Shown here: piece by piece, positions 31,232 through 40,285 of the stretch
Position numbering within the stretch: the stretch's first letter is position 1
How the letters are laid out: each line of letters starts with the position of its first letter
From: CAYVMX01 sp964452725
GTDB taxonomy: Bacteria; Patescibacteriota; Gracilibacteria; JAHISY01
Reading direction: 5' to 3'
Assembly (NCBI GenBank): GCA_964452725.1
Contig: CAYVMX010000003.1
Span: 10,353 to 74,352, forward strand
Length of the DNA stretch: 64,000 nucleotides
Made by a program: the position numbers and the translations under genes
Notes under the pieces: generated by a model
The model's database searches: none
Seen by the model: only the letters and a program-made list of their open reading frames with translations
What the model was told of the DNA's origin: nothing

Positions 31232-33529
31232 ATGCTAAAAAAATTCTGCTCCCAGCTTCGATCATACTGCGGACTGACACACCTGCTACTCCTAGTGGTC
31301 GTTGTGTTGGCCCTCATCGTACTACCCGATAGCACGCTAGCGGCAGATCCAGCGGCTAGTCCTCTCTCAGGATATAACGTCAGCAAGATCGCTGATGGTA
31401 TCAAGGTCATTGCCTACTGGGTAGTTGGTGGTATTTTATTTTTGATTTCGTTTATCGCGATCGGTGTAGGTGATCTCATGGACTCGACCTTCATCTACGA
31501 TGCTGGCATGGGTGAGACGCTCTACACTATGTGGAGTACTATTCGTGACTTCGTCAATATCGGATTCATACTCGCGCTACTCGGCCTAGCGGTGCTCGTG
31601 ATACTCGGACTGGGAGACGAAGGTGGACTCGCGAAACTCAAGAAAATCCTACCCAAGCTCATTATTGGTTTAATACTTGTTAACTTTACATTCTTTGGTA
31701 CACGGATCGTACTGACTACCTCCGATGTCCTCGCGACAGCTATCTTTAGCTTACCCGGTATGGTCAACAAAGTAACTACAGGACCTCCCATTCCACTAAA
31801 GACCATTTGTGGTGATCTCAGCTTGGAGGCGTGTAAGACTCTCAATAGAGACAAGATCCTCTTCTTTTGGAATCCAACTACAAAAAAGGTAGAAGTCCCA
31901 GGTGATTTGAGTACAGCGCTGAAGGAGAGAATAGATCAAATCAATACTAACTACTCTGAAGGTGGTATCTTTGTAAAAGACTTAAGTGCTAAATTTGACA
32001 AGAAAAATGCGATGTTTACGACGATGCTCTACATGCTCCACGTAGTGGACCTACAACATATCAAATCTCCTCAACAAAACGTCAGTGCAATAGTCGGTTC
32101 GTTATTTTCCATTGTCTTGGCGGTTATGCTCGGCGTGCTTGTCTTTGCGATGGGCTTGGGTTTGATCGTACGTATGGTCGTACTCTGGGTGCTGATCGCA
32201 CTTTCGCCGATCCTAGTGTTGGGTTGGGTGTTCAAAGAGCTCGTACCACAAGTCAGCGAAGCTGCTGGCGGTCTAGATCTCGATAAGCAGTTCATCACCA
32301 ACGCTTTTCTGCCTGTCTTCATCGCCGTGCCGATGTCGATTGGTTTTACTATGATCTTTGCCGAAGGTACTTTTACACAGATTACGGGTATCTATGGTGC
32401 GACGGAAGGTGCGCAAGTCGCCTTCTTCAAACTCATTTGGCTCGTCGCTGCCTTCGTGATCATCTGGATAGGTACGTTCAAAGCGCTGGGCAAGAGCGAA
32501 GCAGTCGGTAAAATAACAGAAAAAATCAAAGGTACAGCGGAGGGTTTCGCTGGTGGAGCGATGAAGACGCTGTCGTATATGCCAGTGATACCAGGACTCA
32601 GCAAAGACGGCTCTCTGAGCTCTATCGGTTCTGTGCTTTCGGCACCATCGAAGATCGAAGGCATGCTCGCTGGACAGACGAGTACGCGCTCTCGTGAGAT
32701 AGCGACACCTATGGCTACATCGCTGGGTTATCGTCAGGAGTTCCGTGCTGATAACGCCTTTGCAACGGATGTAAAGGCGAGTAGCAGTATCAAAGATCTG
32801 GCACAAGCCATCAAGACTCACCACGATAGCAATGGTACAAATGTAACACTGACTCCAACATTAAAAGATAAACTTACTAATATAGGGTTACCCAAAGCTA
32901 TCGTAAACAGTAGTAAAGATTTGGCTTCCCTGCTCGCCAATACACAAATCCGTGGTAAGTTGGCTAAAGAAGGTGGAGCTGCCGGTAAGGAAGTCAGTGA
33001 CAACTATCTGTCTTACAACAAAGTATTTAAAGATAGACAAAAAGATGCCGAAGCAGCGAAAAAGGAGACAAGTGCAGCGGCAGCCGCTGGTGCTGGTTCG
33101 TTGACAGCTGGCAGCAAATATAGCGGGAATGATGTCTCAGGCTCAACAAACGCAGGTATTCAATCTAATGATAGAGATCTTAACTTTTTCACTGGCAATG
33201 TTGCTGGTGATAGAGGTGCGCTGCTTTATAAGCAAGGTGATAAATACCACTATGTCGATAGTACCAAAGCTCAGATCGAGCAACAGCTCAATACAATCAC
33301 TGACACAAAGTCTGAATCTGGCGCTGTCGTGAGTGCGATCAAACATCTGGAGAAAGCGATGGGTACGGGTATGATGATCGATGTAATCAATGCGATGATT
33401 GCTCAGATGGATGATGGAGCAAAGACTGCATGGAAAAGCAAAGCAGGAGGAGATTTCAACAATGAGCTGGACAATAATGATGTCGGAGCCAAGTGGGACG
33501 CTGGATCTGGTAAGTTTGAAAAAAAATAG
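31232..33529 (+). CDS. VirB6/TrbL-like polytopic membrane protein
   Basis: A 765-residue protein: N-terminal membrane helix or signal, then about seven or eight membrane segments to residue 430 (KVIAYWVVGGILFLISFIAIG, FVNIGFILALLGLAVLVILGLGD, KLIIGLILVNFTFFGTR). A long hydrophilic Ala/Gly/Ser-rich C-terminal half follows. This matches the TrbL/VirB6 arrangement in type IV secretion and the similar proteins common in Patescibacteria. The rest of a transfer apparatus is not here; PrgI- and TraC-like genes are 22 kb away. It could serve DNA uptake or pilus assembly. Confidence 0.65.
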   Translation: MLKKFCSQLRSYCGLTHLLLLVVVVLALIVLPDSTLAADPAASPLSGYNVSKIADGIKVIAYWVVGGILFLISFIAIGVGDLMDSTFIYDAGMGETLYTMWSTIRDFVNIGFILALLGLAVLVILGLGDEGGLAKLKKILPKLIIGLILVNFTFFGTRIVLTTSDVLATAIFSLPGMVNKVTTGPPIPLKTICGDLSLEACKTLNRDKILFFWNPTTKKVEVPGDLSTALKERIDQINTNYSEGGIFVKDLSAKFDKKNAMFTTMLYMLHVVDLQHIKSPQQNVSAIVGSLFSIVLAVMLGVLVFAMGLGLIVRMVVLWVLIALSPILVLGWVFKELVPQVSEAAGGLDLDKQFITNAFLPVFIAVPMSIGFTMIFAEGTFTQITGIYGATEGAQVAFFKLIWLVAAFVIIWIGTFKALGKSEAVGKITEKIKGTAEGFAGGAMKTLSYMPVIPGLSKDGSLSSIGSVLSAPSKIEGMLAGQTSTRSREIATPMATSLGYRQEFRADNAFATDVKASSSIKDLAQAIKTHHDSNGTNVTLTPTLKDKLTNIGLPKAIVNSSKDLASLLANTQIRGKLAKEGGAAGKEVSDNYLSYNKVFKDRQKDAEAAKKETSAAAAAGAGSLTAGSKYSGNDVSGSTNAGIQSNDRDLNFFTGNVAGDRGALLYKQGDKYHYVDSTKAQIEQQLNTITDTKSESGAVVSAIKHLEKAMGTGMMIDVINAMIAQMDDGAKTAWKSKAGGDFNNELDNNDVGAKWDAGSGKFEKK

Positions 33530-33530
33530 A

Positions 33531-34613
33531 CTAGCGGTGTCGCACTTCCTGTCTGCCCCTGTTTACTTGGCTAAGGGAGAGCTGTAGAGCCTTTGAATCT
33601 CTAAGTTTTTTAGTACCTCCCTCAGTCCCCCCTTGGCAAGGTGGGAGTTTCTCAAGAGCTGCCGGATCATGTCCGGCATGACAGAGTAGGTGGTGCGTGA
33701 GCAGCGGTGTCTCACTGCTCTCGGCTTGGAGGCGGGTGATATAGCCGAGGTTCGCCAGTAAACGTGCATTGATCTCTATCAGATACAGTCCGTGGGTTTC
33801 GTCAGCGACGAGGAAGTCGAGTCCCGCGATACCGCGGTAGCCGATCTTTCGCAGTGCTACGCCGACTTTTTTTGCGAGCTGAGTGATTTGTTGTCGAGTT
33901 TCCTCGTTCAATCTCGCTGCGGGGGCGAAGTCGATGCCACCGCTACCACCGGGGTTGGGGTTTAGTCGTTTGACTCCTGTCAGCTGGTAAAACGGCTGAG
34001 TGAGGTGGAGCTGCCGGTCTGTCACGCAGAGATTGAGCGAGTAGGTTGGGAGCTTTTTTAGTGGTGTGATTTTCACACGGTACTCCCCGATTTGCTTTCG
34101 CAGGCGCGCTAGACTACTCGCCGATTGGACGAAGTGCGTACCACAGCCTGCGTGTCCGCGGCGTAGCTGGACGACGACTGGTTGAGTATATTTCAGATCA
34201 TTTAGCACCGCTATCTGTGCTGGCAGGGCTGGGAGTCGGTGTTTTTTACAAAACTCGACGAAGTTGAATTTGTCTTCGAGTTGACTTAGATACCGACTCG
34301 GCGGCATGAGGATTTGCCAGCCGTTTGCCTCAGCGAGGCGTTCGATCTGCGGTGTATTTTTGAAAACCAAGATCTGACTCCCCTGCTTGAGCTTTCGCTT
34401 TAATTGCGGGTGTGCGAGCAGCTCGGCTGTACCTCTGACTCGCGGCAGTCGCAAAAATGTAATGTCTACTCCCCGCTTCGCAGCAGCACGGAGGTAGGGT
34501 GAGCTTTTGCCACTCAGGATTTTTAACCTTGACCAAGCGTATTCCATGCCGTGGATTTTCGCCGGATCAGGTGATATTAGATAGACGGTCTGTTGAGTAG
34601 TTTTAGCTGGCAT
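33531..34613 (-). CDS. ATP-grasp protein, C-terminus extended by palindromic repeats
   Basis: A 360-residue ATP-grasp enzyme. The ATP-binding core shows PVVVQLRRGHAGCGTHFV (about 135-155) and GIAGLDFLVADETHGLYLIEINARLLANLGYITRLQ (metal-binding Glu and Asn). The substrate is unknown; relatives join acids to amines. The last 45 or so residues (LPPCQGGTEGGTKK...) are encoded by two palindromic repeats (33617-33647, 33662-33676) and are probably recent additions. It overlaps the upstream PLP gene by 11 bp. Confidence 0.75.
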   Translation of the reverse strand: MPAKTTQQTVYLISPDPAKIHGMEYAWSRLKILSGKSSPYLRAAAKRGVDITFLRLPRVRGTAELLAHPQLKRKLKQGSQILVFKNTPQIERLAEANGWQILMPPSRYLSQLEDKFNFVEFCKKHRLPALPAQIAVLNDLKYTQPVVVQLRRGHAGCGTHFVQSASSLARLRKQIGEYRVKITPLKKLPTYSLNLCVTDRQLHLTQPFYQLTGVKRLNPNPGGSGGIDFAPAARLNEETRQQITQLAKKVGVALRKIGYRGIAGLDFLVADETHGLYLIEINARLLANLGYITRLQAESSETPLLTHHLLCHAGHDPAALEKLPPCQGGTEGGTKKLRDSKALQLSLSQVNRGRQEVRHR

Positions 34614-35583
34614 GGGGAGTAATGATACTGTCCACCTCGGCAAAATTTTCAGCACGGAGAAATTTAGATAGCTCTGGCTCACTAGCTGACCACGCGCGTC
34701 CAGTGAGTATGACGACAGTTTTGCCAGTAGGATTCATTTGCTTGGCAGCGGCAAGGCTAGCAGCACTCTCGGCTGCGGTACGAATATTCGCATTCGTGAG
34801 TTCACACTGAGCTGCTATGATCTCACTATCTGCGACTGCGACGAGTGCTCCGCCACTAGCTTCGCAGACAGCCTTTAGCTGCTCTAGTTGCTCGAATCTC
34901 CTAGCAGATAATCCACCGGCGAGTTGTCCACTCGAGTAGACACCGTAGAGTCGTGGTAGCTTGCTCATTGCCTCTAGTTTTACTAGCTGCGTGTAAGCAT
35001 TGAAAATACCCCGCAGACTCGCACCACTTGTGACAAAGGTAAAGATATTGGTGAGCGCGCTGTCCTGCCCGTATAGCTCATAGCCGAGTGTTTGGAAGCC
35101 AATTACTGCGTTTGTGTCTACTGAAGGGCGCAAATCTGGTAGTTGAAAGTGCGCAGCAGCATACTTCGCCAGTCGGAGTGGACGATCAGACAAGATCGGT
35201 ATGACACTAGGACTGTGTATGAGGGCAGCGAGCTTTGCAGGTGGAGTTTTGGTAGACAAAAACAAAAAGAGCTTCAGGCCAGACTGCTGAGCATAATAAC
35301 TAGCGCTGATCGCAGCGTTGCCCGAGCTGGAGAGTACGGCGACCTTCGTGCCCGCACTTTTCAGACAGCTAAGCTGGTAGGCAAGACTACGCCACTTGTG
35401 TGAGCCAGTGACACTGGTGTCTTCGCGCTTGAGTAGGAGTTTGCCATGCTGCTCTAGAGCGGTTGGCTGAGTTTGTTGACTGGGTATTTGTTGGATTGCG
35501 TCTGCTGACAAGAGTGCGCTATAGCGCCAGAAAGGGTCTGTATTTCTAGTACCTAGCGCAGCTTCAAATTTTGCATTTGACAT
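34603..35583 (-). CDS. PLP-dependent enzyme, fold type II (threonine synthase-like)
   Basis: A 326-residue protein with the fold-type II core: Lys in TSVTGSHKWRSLAYQL (PLP Schiff base), VLSSSGNAAISASYYAQQSG (phosphate-contacting Ser/Gly/Asn) and a C-terminal KTVVILTG. It is shorter than thrC of this window and lacks the zinc ribbon and regulatory domain. Substrate unknown. It forms an operon with the ATP-grasp gene (11-bp overlap) and is divergent from the small LysW-like gene. Confidence 0.78.
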   Translation of the reverse strand: MSNAKFEAALGTRNTDPFWRYSALLSADAIQQIPSQQTQPTALEQHGKLLLKREDTSVTGSHKWRSLAYQLSCLKSAGTKVAVLSSSGNAAISASYYAQQSGLKLFLFLSTKTPPAKLAALIHSPSVIPILSDRPLRLAKYAAAHFQLPDLRPSVDTNAVIGFQTLGYELYGQDSALTNIFTFVTSGASLRGIFNAYTQLVKLEAMSKLPRLYGVYSSGQLAGGLSARRFEQLEQLKAVCEASGGALVAVADSEIIAAQCELTNANIRTAAESAASLAAAKQMNPTGKTVVILTGRAWSASEPELSKFLRAENFAEVDSIITPHAS

Positions 35584-35598
35584 TCAGAAAATCCTTAT

Positions 35599-35604
35599 TA
35601 TACT
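35599..35604 (+). promoter_or_regulatory. -10 box of the LysW-like gene (leaderless)
   Basis: TATACT ends 7 bases before the ATG at 35612. Confidence 0.45.
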
Positions 35605-35611
35605 CCGAGTC

Positions 35612-35764
35612 ATGATAACGCTTAAATGTACCGATTGCCAGCACGAGATCGAGTGCGAGCCGAGTGAGCCCGGTGAAATCGTTGAATGTGAAAACTGTGG
35701 TGCGGAGTTTCTCATTACAAATATCAAGCCACTCCAGTTTGAGCACTTGGATCAGGAGAAGTAG
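35612..35764 (+). CDS. LysW-like zinc-ribbon protein (50 aa)
   Basis: A very small protein with two Cys pairs, KCTDCQHEIE and VECENCGAEF, spaced as in LysW, and the downstream pattern ITNIKPLQFE that corresponds to the LysW tail. LysW carries amino-acid intermediates on its C-terminal Glu in lysine/arginine synthesis. Here the end is LDQEK, not EDWGE, so the classical carrier residue is not in place. Nearby ATP-grasp and PLP enzymes make a carrier role tempting but unproven; a plain zinc ribbon is possible. It has its own -10 box. Confidence 0.72.
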   Translation: MITLKCTDCQHEIECEPSEPGEIVECENCGAEFLITNIKPLQFEHLDQEK

Positions 35765-35777
35765 GAGAGTCTCGGGG

Positions 35778-37256
35778 TCACCAAGAAGTCTCTGAGTTTT
35801 TGAGCGCGTTGCGCTTGTCGAGCTGCTGGACAAACAAGTCGAATCCCCTACCGCCGAGTGGGATCTTGCCTTTGAAATAACAAAAATAAGCAGCAGCTGG
35901 TGAGAGCAAGACAAACTCTCCCTTTCTTGCCCTTTCAAAGCTTTGGCTGACAGCGGTTTTCAAGTCTGGTACTGTCGAGATCTCTAGCTTCGACTTCCCC
36001 ACCACTAGCTTTTTCAGCGCAGCTGCCGCCGGACTCTGGATCAGCGTGAGCGAGCGGACTTTTTGTTGCTTGATCGCTCGTGCCAGTGGTGTGTAATCCA
36101 TACCTTTGGGATCGCCGCCGACGATGAGATGTATTGAGCCAGCTGGAAAAGCCTCCAAAGCAGCGATAGCAGACTCGGGTGTGGTGCTGGCAGTGTCGTT
36201 GATGAAAGCGACTCCCCTTTTCACTGCGATACGCTCTAGTCGCTGTGGGATTCCTTTGAATTCCGCTACTGCTTTTCGGATTACACTCCAGCTGATACCA
36301 GCAGCACGAGTCGCTGCGATCGCTGCACAGATATTGGAGAGATTGTGCCGACCAGACACTTGGATTTGCTCGATTGGCAGTACACGTGTAGTTAGCTGGT
36401 CTTTGTGGACAATAAATTTGTTCGACAAGTAGACACCGCGTCGTAATTTACTCTCTACAGAGTAGGGGAGGACTGTCGACTTCACACGCTTCACAAAGCT
36501 ACGAGTGGCGGTGTCATCTTGATTTAGTACGGCGATTTGATTTTTGGTCTGCTGAGCGATCAGACTATATTTACCAGCCTTATATTTAGCGAAGCTACCA
36601 CCGTACTCATCGAGATGATTCCGCGTTACATTCGTGATGACACCGATATCGGGTGCACGATCAAGGGGAAATTTGAGTTGACGGTTACTCACCTCGATCA
36701 CTAGCCAGTCTTGTACACAAATTTTGTCCAGACTATTTAAGATTTGGACATTACGTCGATCATTGCCAGTGAAATAACACTTTTGTCTGCTCGCTTGAAC
36801 AATTTTTGAGATCAATTTAGTAGTTGTCGACTTGCCATTGGTGCCAGTCACCGCCAAGATTTGCCCTGGCCAGAGCGCGAAGTAGAGCTGCGTGATAGTC
36901 AGAAAACGCTCAGGATTACGCTTATAAATAGCCTTCAGTTTACGGTTTGGTGGGTAGGCTTCCCAGTTTTGCGAGACTACTATCAGATCAGCCTTACCGA
37001 TACCTTTCAAATAATCTGCTTGGAAGTGAATCTGCTGTCTCTGTGACCAGAGCTTAGTAAAAGTTTTTTCTCTCGCACTGGGGGAAAGACCGAGATGAGT
37101 AGCAGCGAAACTGCGCTTAAACTTCGCCTTGGTAGAGAAGTCGTGACCAGTGTAGGGGAGTCCTAGTTTCGTCAGATAGAGTGCGACAGCTGTACCCTCT
37201 GTGCCACTCATACCGACTATGTGGATTTGACGAGCTGTACTGAGCCGTGCTAACAT
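35778..37256 (-). CDS. murD: UDP-N-acetylmuramoylalanine-D-glutamate ligase
   Basis: A 492-residue Mur ligase adding D-Glu to UDP-MurNAc-Ala in peptidoglycan synthesis. N-terminal nucleotide fold (IHIVGMSGTEGTA), ATP loop AVTGTNGKSTTTKLI (about 125), VIEVSNRQL, TNVTRNHLDEYG, and the C-terminal FINDTASTTPESAIAALEAF and LIVGGDPKGMDY fit MurD. ATG at 37256, overlapping the NlpC/P60 gene by 7 bp, is preferred to a start 32 codons upstream. Queuosine, wall-peptidase and Mur genes share one operon here. Confidence 0.88.
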   Translation of the reverse strand: MLARLSTARQIHIVGMSGTEGTAVALYLTKLGLPYTGHDFSTKAKFKRSFAATHLGLSPSAREKTFTKLWSQRQQIHFQADYLKGIGKADLIVVSQNWEAYPPNRKLKAIYKRNPERFLTITQLYFALWPGQILAVTGTNGKSTTTKLISKIVQASRQKCYFTGNDRRNVQILNSLDKICVQDWLVIEVSNRQLKFPLDRAPDIGVITNVTRNHLDEYGGSFAKYKAGKYSLIAQQTKNQIAVLNQDDTATRSFVKRVKSTVLPYSVESKLRRGVYLSNKFIVHKDQLTTRVLPIEQIQVSGRHNLSNICAAIAATRAAGISWSVIRKAVAEFKGIPQRLERIAVKRGVAFINDTASTTPESAIAALEAFPAGSIHLIVGGDPKGMDYTPLARAIKQQKVRSLTLIQSPAAAALKKLVVGKSKLEISTVPDLKTAVSQSFERARKGEFVLLSPAAAYFCYFKGKIPLGGRGFDLFVQQLDKRNALKNSETSW

Positions 37257-37951
37257 ACTGTAAGCTGAAAATAACGCCGCGCGAGGCGAAAACGATAACG
37301 ACTCGACATAGACTCCAGTGTCTCTGACTGGAGATATCGTCCGTCCAGACAAATATGCCAGACTTTGCGTGCATAGTAGAGTCCGACGTGTGATGTACCA
37401 CGCTCGCGGTGGACGAAAAAAACCAAATCAAGTGGACGCAAACAAGTACGCTTTACAGGTACACCATACGTCGCTTGGTCACGGCTGTTTTTGGGTAGCA
37501 GCACCTTCGTCAGGGTATAGATAGTACACTGTGTAAATCCCGAACAATCAATACCAGCTCTCGTTGTACCGCCCCAGAGATAAGGTGTTTTGGTATAACG
37601 TTTCAAGGCTCGTTCTATCGCCAGTTTGCTAGGGCGCGGTATTGCCACTACTCTTTTTTTAGATGGTCGTAGGATTTTTGCCCAGTAGCTGCGCGTAGGT
37701 ATTTCTCGCACTACTTTTTGATCGATCCAGCCAAATGTAAAATCCGCCAGCTGAATCAGCAGACAGCCGTTTTCACTACTCAAGATCCGAAAAGGCGGAT
37801 CAGTACGCGTTACTTGTGTCTGTCGATTCCGCGTCTTGGCCTGTTCAGTTAGTCGACTCGCATTGCGGATTGGCACTCGAAAGAGATTGGCTGTCTTTTG
37901 TTTGAGTCGACCCCAGCGGATAGTGTTGTCTTGATCAATAAATGTCGTCAT
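37250..37951 (-). CDS. NlpC/P60 cysteine peptidase
   Basis: A 233-residue protein. The C-terminal half carries the NlpC/P60 domain: YLWGGTTRAGIDCSGFTQ with nucleophile Cys, and TSHVGLYYARK with catalytic His. The first 110 residues resemble an SH3-like region. Such enzymes cut peptidoglycan stem peptides. No signal peptide is apparent, so export or a cytoplasmic recycling role is open. It lies 5 bp after queH and overlaps murD. Confidence 0.85.
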   Translation of the reverse strand: MTTFIDQDNTIRWGRLKQKTANLFRVPIRNASRLTEQAKTRNRQTQVTRTDPPFRILSSENGCLLIQLADFTFGWIDQKVVREIPTRSYWAKILRPSKKRVVAIPRPSKLAIERALKRYTKTPYLWGGTTRAGIDCSGFTQCTIYTLTKVLLPKNSRDQATYGVPVKRTCLRPLDLVFFVHRERGTSHVGLYYARKVWHICLDGRYLQSETLESMSSRYRFRLARRYFQLTVC

Positions 37952-37956
37952 AATTT

Positions 37957-38526
37957 CTAGTGGACAGGGGAGTTTCCCTTGTATTTTTCATCACGGACAC
38001 GTTTCGAGTGGATACAGCCACAGTAGTCTTGGCGATGGAGGTTAGCTGCCTTGCTCATGGTGATACTTTGTTGGTAGCCATTACATTTTTTCCAGTCAGT
38101 TGGCAGATATTTTACCCCAAATTCAGCCTCCAATTCAGCGCCGATCACATTTATAGCTCGGGCATCTTTGTGTGGGCTCACGGTCAGTACTGCGGTGAAG
38201 ACCTCAAACCCGTTACGCGCAGCATATTCTGCTGTGTGTGCTAGTCGCATTTTGTAGCAAACATGGCAGCGCTTACCGCGCTCTGGCTCACGCTCTAGTC
38301 CCTGCGTCAGCTCAAACCAACGTGTATCGTCATACTCAGTTTCGATCAGTTTAACCCTATTTTTGAAGTATTTACGCGCTTCAGCGAGCCGTAGATCATA
38401 CTCCGATCTGGGGTGGATATTGGGATCATAAAAGTATGCTGTGACCTCATAATCCCTCAATAAAACAGAGAGAGGATAAGTCGCGCATGGCGCGCAGCAG
38501 ACATGGAGCAAGAGTTTTTTAGTCAT
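37957..38526 (-). CDS. queH: Epoxyqueuosine reductase QueH
   Basis: A 189-residue enzyme for the last step of queuosine formation in tRNA, reducing epoxyqueuosine. Metal-cluster motifs are typical: HVCCAPCA near the N-terminus, CHVCYKMRL, and GYQQSITMSKAANLHRQDYCGC. It is divergent from tgt, the enzyme that inserts the queuine precursor, and heads the operon queH-NlpC/P60-murD. No preQ1 synthesis genes are in the window. Confidence 0.94.
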   Translation of the reverse strand: MTKKLLLHVCCAPCATYPLSVLLRDYEVTAYFYDPNIHPRSEYDLRLAEARKYFKNRVKLIETEYDDTRWFELTQGLEREPERGKRCHVCYKMRLAHTAEYAARNGFEVFTAVLTVSPHKDARAINVIGAELEAEFGVKYLPTDWKKCNGYQQSITMSKAANLHRQDYCGCIHSKRVRDEKYKGNSPVH

Positions 38527-38554
38527 TTGGCTTCTTAGTTTAATGGAAAACCAT

Positions 38555-38560
38555 TAGAAT
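38555..38560 (+). promoter_or_regulatory. -10 box of tgt (leaderless)
   Basis: TAGAAT ends 7 bases before the tgt ATG. Confidence 0.5.
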
Positions 38561-38567
38561 TACGATA

Positions 38568-39680
38568 ATGTTTGAATTCAAAATCACCGCCAAAGACCAG
38601 CAAACAGCGGCGCGCACAGGCGTATTTCACACTCCGCATGGTAGTTTTCGCACGCCAGTCTTCATGCCGGTCGGTACTTATGGCGCGGTCAAGACTATCA
38701 CCCCAGCAGAGCTGCGACAGTGTGGTGCTGAGATCATTCTAGGCAATACTTTTCACCTCCACCTACGCCCCGGAGAGGCTACTATCAAGCGATTTGGAGG
38801 TATTCAGCAGTTCACCAGCTGGGACGGACCGATGCTGACAGACTCGGGTGGCTATCAAGTCTTTTCACTCGCACACAGACGTAAGATCTACGACGATAGA
38901 GTTGAGTTTCGCGCACCACTCGATGGTCGTAAATGTGTCTTCACACCGCGGAAAGTCCTCCAAATACAGCGTGATCTCGGTACAGATATAGCCATGCAGC
39001 TCGACGAATGTGCCGCTGCCGATGCCTCGCGGACAGTCGCCACGCAAGCACTCGACCGTACGACTCGCTGGGCAGAAGAAAGTGTAAAGATTTGGCTTAA
39101 GTATCGAGAAAAACAGGCCTTATTCCCAATAGTCCAAGGTGTGAATTATCCAGACCTGCGCCGACAATCCGCCGACTTTTGTGCTGGACTACCGACACCC
39201 GGAGTCGCGATCGGTGGACTGGCAGTCGGTGAGACGAAGTCCAATTTTTTGAAAACACTAGAGATCACTATGCCACGCCTGCCCACGAGTAAGCCGCGCT
39301 ATCTCATGGGAGTCGGCGAACCAGCTGATATCGTGGCAGCTGTCGCACGCGGCTGTGATATGTTTGATTGTGTGATTCCGACGCGACTCGCTCGCCACGG
39401 TGTATTTTTCGATGCGCGCGGTAAGCGAGTGAGTATGAGGCTTGCCAAGTTTATTAATGACAAAAAGCCTTTAAACAAAGACTGTCGTTGTGAGGCTTGT
39501 CGTAATTTCACTCGTGGTTATCTGCGTCACCTCGTCCAAACCAAAGAGATGCTGGGTTGCCGACTACTCACACTCCACAACCTCACTTATTTGTTTGATT
39601 TATTGACTGAGATCCGCGCTAGTATCCGAGTAGGGAATTTTGCCCAGTTGCAGCGTAAATATGCTTATTCAAAGTATTAG
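38568..39680 (+). CDS. tgt: tRNA-guanine transglycosylase
   Basis: A 370-residue enzyme exchanging G34 in GUN-anticodon tRNAs for preQ1. Motifs: MPVGTYGAVKTITPAEL, MLTDSGGYQVFSL (catalytic Asp), FPIVQGVNYPDLRRQSA, YLMGVGEPADI, FDCVIPTRLARHG (second Asp) and zinc site CRCEACRNFTRGYLRHL. Normal length. It pairs functionally with the divergent queH. Confidence 0.96.
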   Translation: MFEFKITAKDQQTAARTGVFHTPHGSFRTPVFMPVGTYGAVKTITPAELRQCGAEIILGNTFHLHLRPGEATIKRFGGIQQFTSWDGPMLTDSGGYQVFSLAHRRKIYDDRVEFRAPLDGRKCVFTPRKVLQIQRDLGTDIAMQLDECAAADASRTVATQALDRTTRWAEESVKIWLKYREKQALFPIVQGVNYPDLRRQSADFCAGLPTPGVAIGGLAVGETKSNFLKTLEITMPRLPTSKPRYLMGVGEPADIVAAVARGCDMFDCVIPTRLARHGVFFDARGKRVSMRLAKFINDKKPLNKDCRCEACRNFTRGYLRHLVQTKEMLGCRLLTLHNLTYLFDLLTEIRASIRVGNFAQLQRKYAYSKY

Positions 39681-40285
39681 TTTTTGACTTAAATAAAGCA
39701 CTCTCCGCATGATCAAATTTTTGATGAACTAAAAAGGCTTAAACTAGACCATAACTCAGTTATACTGCAAGTAAAAATTTGAAACGAAAAAGCTCTAAAT
39801 CTGTTTTATACAAGCGAAAGAGTAAAAAGTTTGCACAGAGTGAAGACACTACAAAATAAGGTAAAATAAGAGTTTTCATCACCCAAAAGCGTTAGCATAT
39901 CGGTGCTTATGGTATGTAGCAGGCATGAGACTGACTCTGGAGCAGCAGGCCAAAACGTTTGACAGGGGTCGCGTCGAAACCTAAGCTCTCTAGCAAGAAA
40001 ATCAATGAAATCGCAGCACCAAGCCAAAAACAGGTCTCTCTGAAAAAACCGTACTATAGAGAGACTGTGCGTGCGTTACGAAGACCTTCGAAACTTATTT
40101 ATTCGCTCCTTCACAGATCGACCTACGGACTAGACCTCAGCTAAATGAGGCGTCTGGTAGGAGAGCCTATGAGAAGGGCTCAATCAACATTCCAAATAAA
40201 TCGTTTACTGGAATGAACATGTTTCAATCAACAACTTTTTTATTTCTAGATTTCCACAGTGAAATTTAATTTTATTTATTCAACT
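39681..40285 (+). other. Long leader/intergenic region before the S-layer gene
   Basis: 605 bp without a convincing gene. It has a possible promoter near 39739-39766 and several stems: GTCTCTCT/AGAGAGAC (40034-40065), CCTCA/TGAGG (40135-40150) and CATTCCA/TGGAATG (40188-40215). CAATCAAC occurs twice in the last 110 bp. A long structured 5' leader that stabilises or regulates a very abundant mRNA is the simplest reading. An independent small RNA is possible. Confidence 0.45.
39739..39766 (+). promoter_or_regulatory. Possible promoter of the S-layer gene
   Basis: Weak -35 TTAAAC, a 16-base spacer and -10 TATACT (39761-39766). It would give a leader of roughly 510 nt. Confidence 0.3.

Noticed and set aside
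35612..35764. Canonical LysW amino-group carrier
   Set aside because: The terminal EDWGE with the carrier Glu is absent and the canonical lys/arg pathway genes are not adjacent, so only a LysW-like label is justified.
39959..40144. 61-codon ORF in the S-layer leader
   Set aside because: Basic, low-information sequence with no conserved motif or start signal; the stems in the same region argue for RNA rather than protein.
39681..40285. tmRNA or RNase P RNA in the long S-layer leader
   Set aside because: No T-arm/CCA end as in tmRNA and none of the conserved RNase P blocks could be found.
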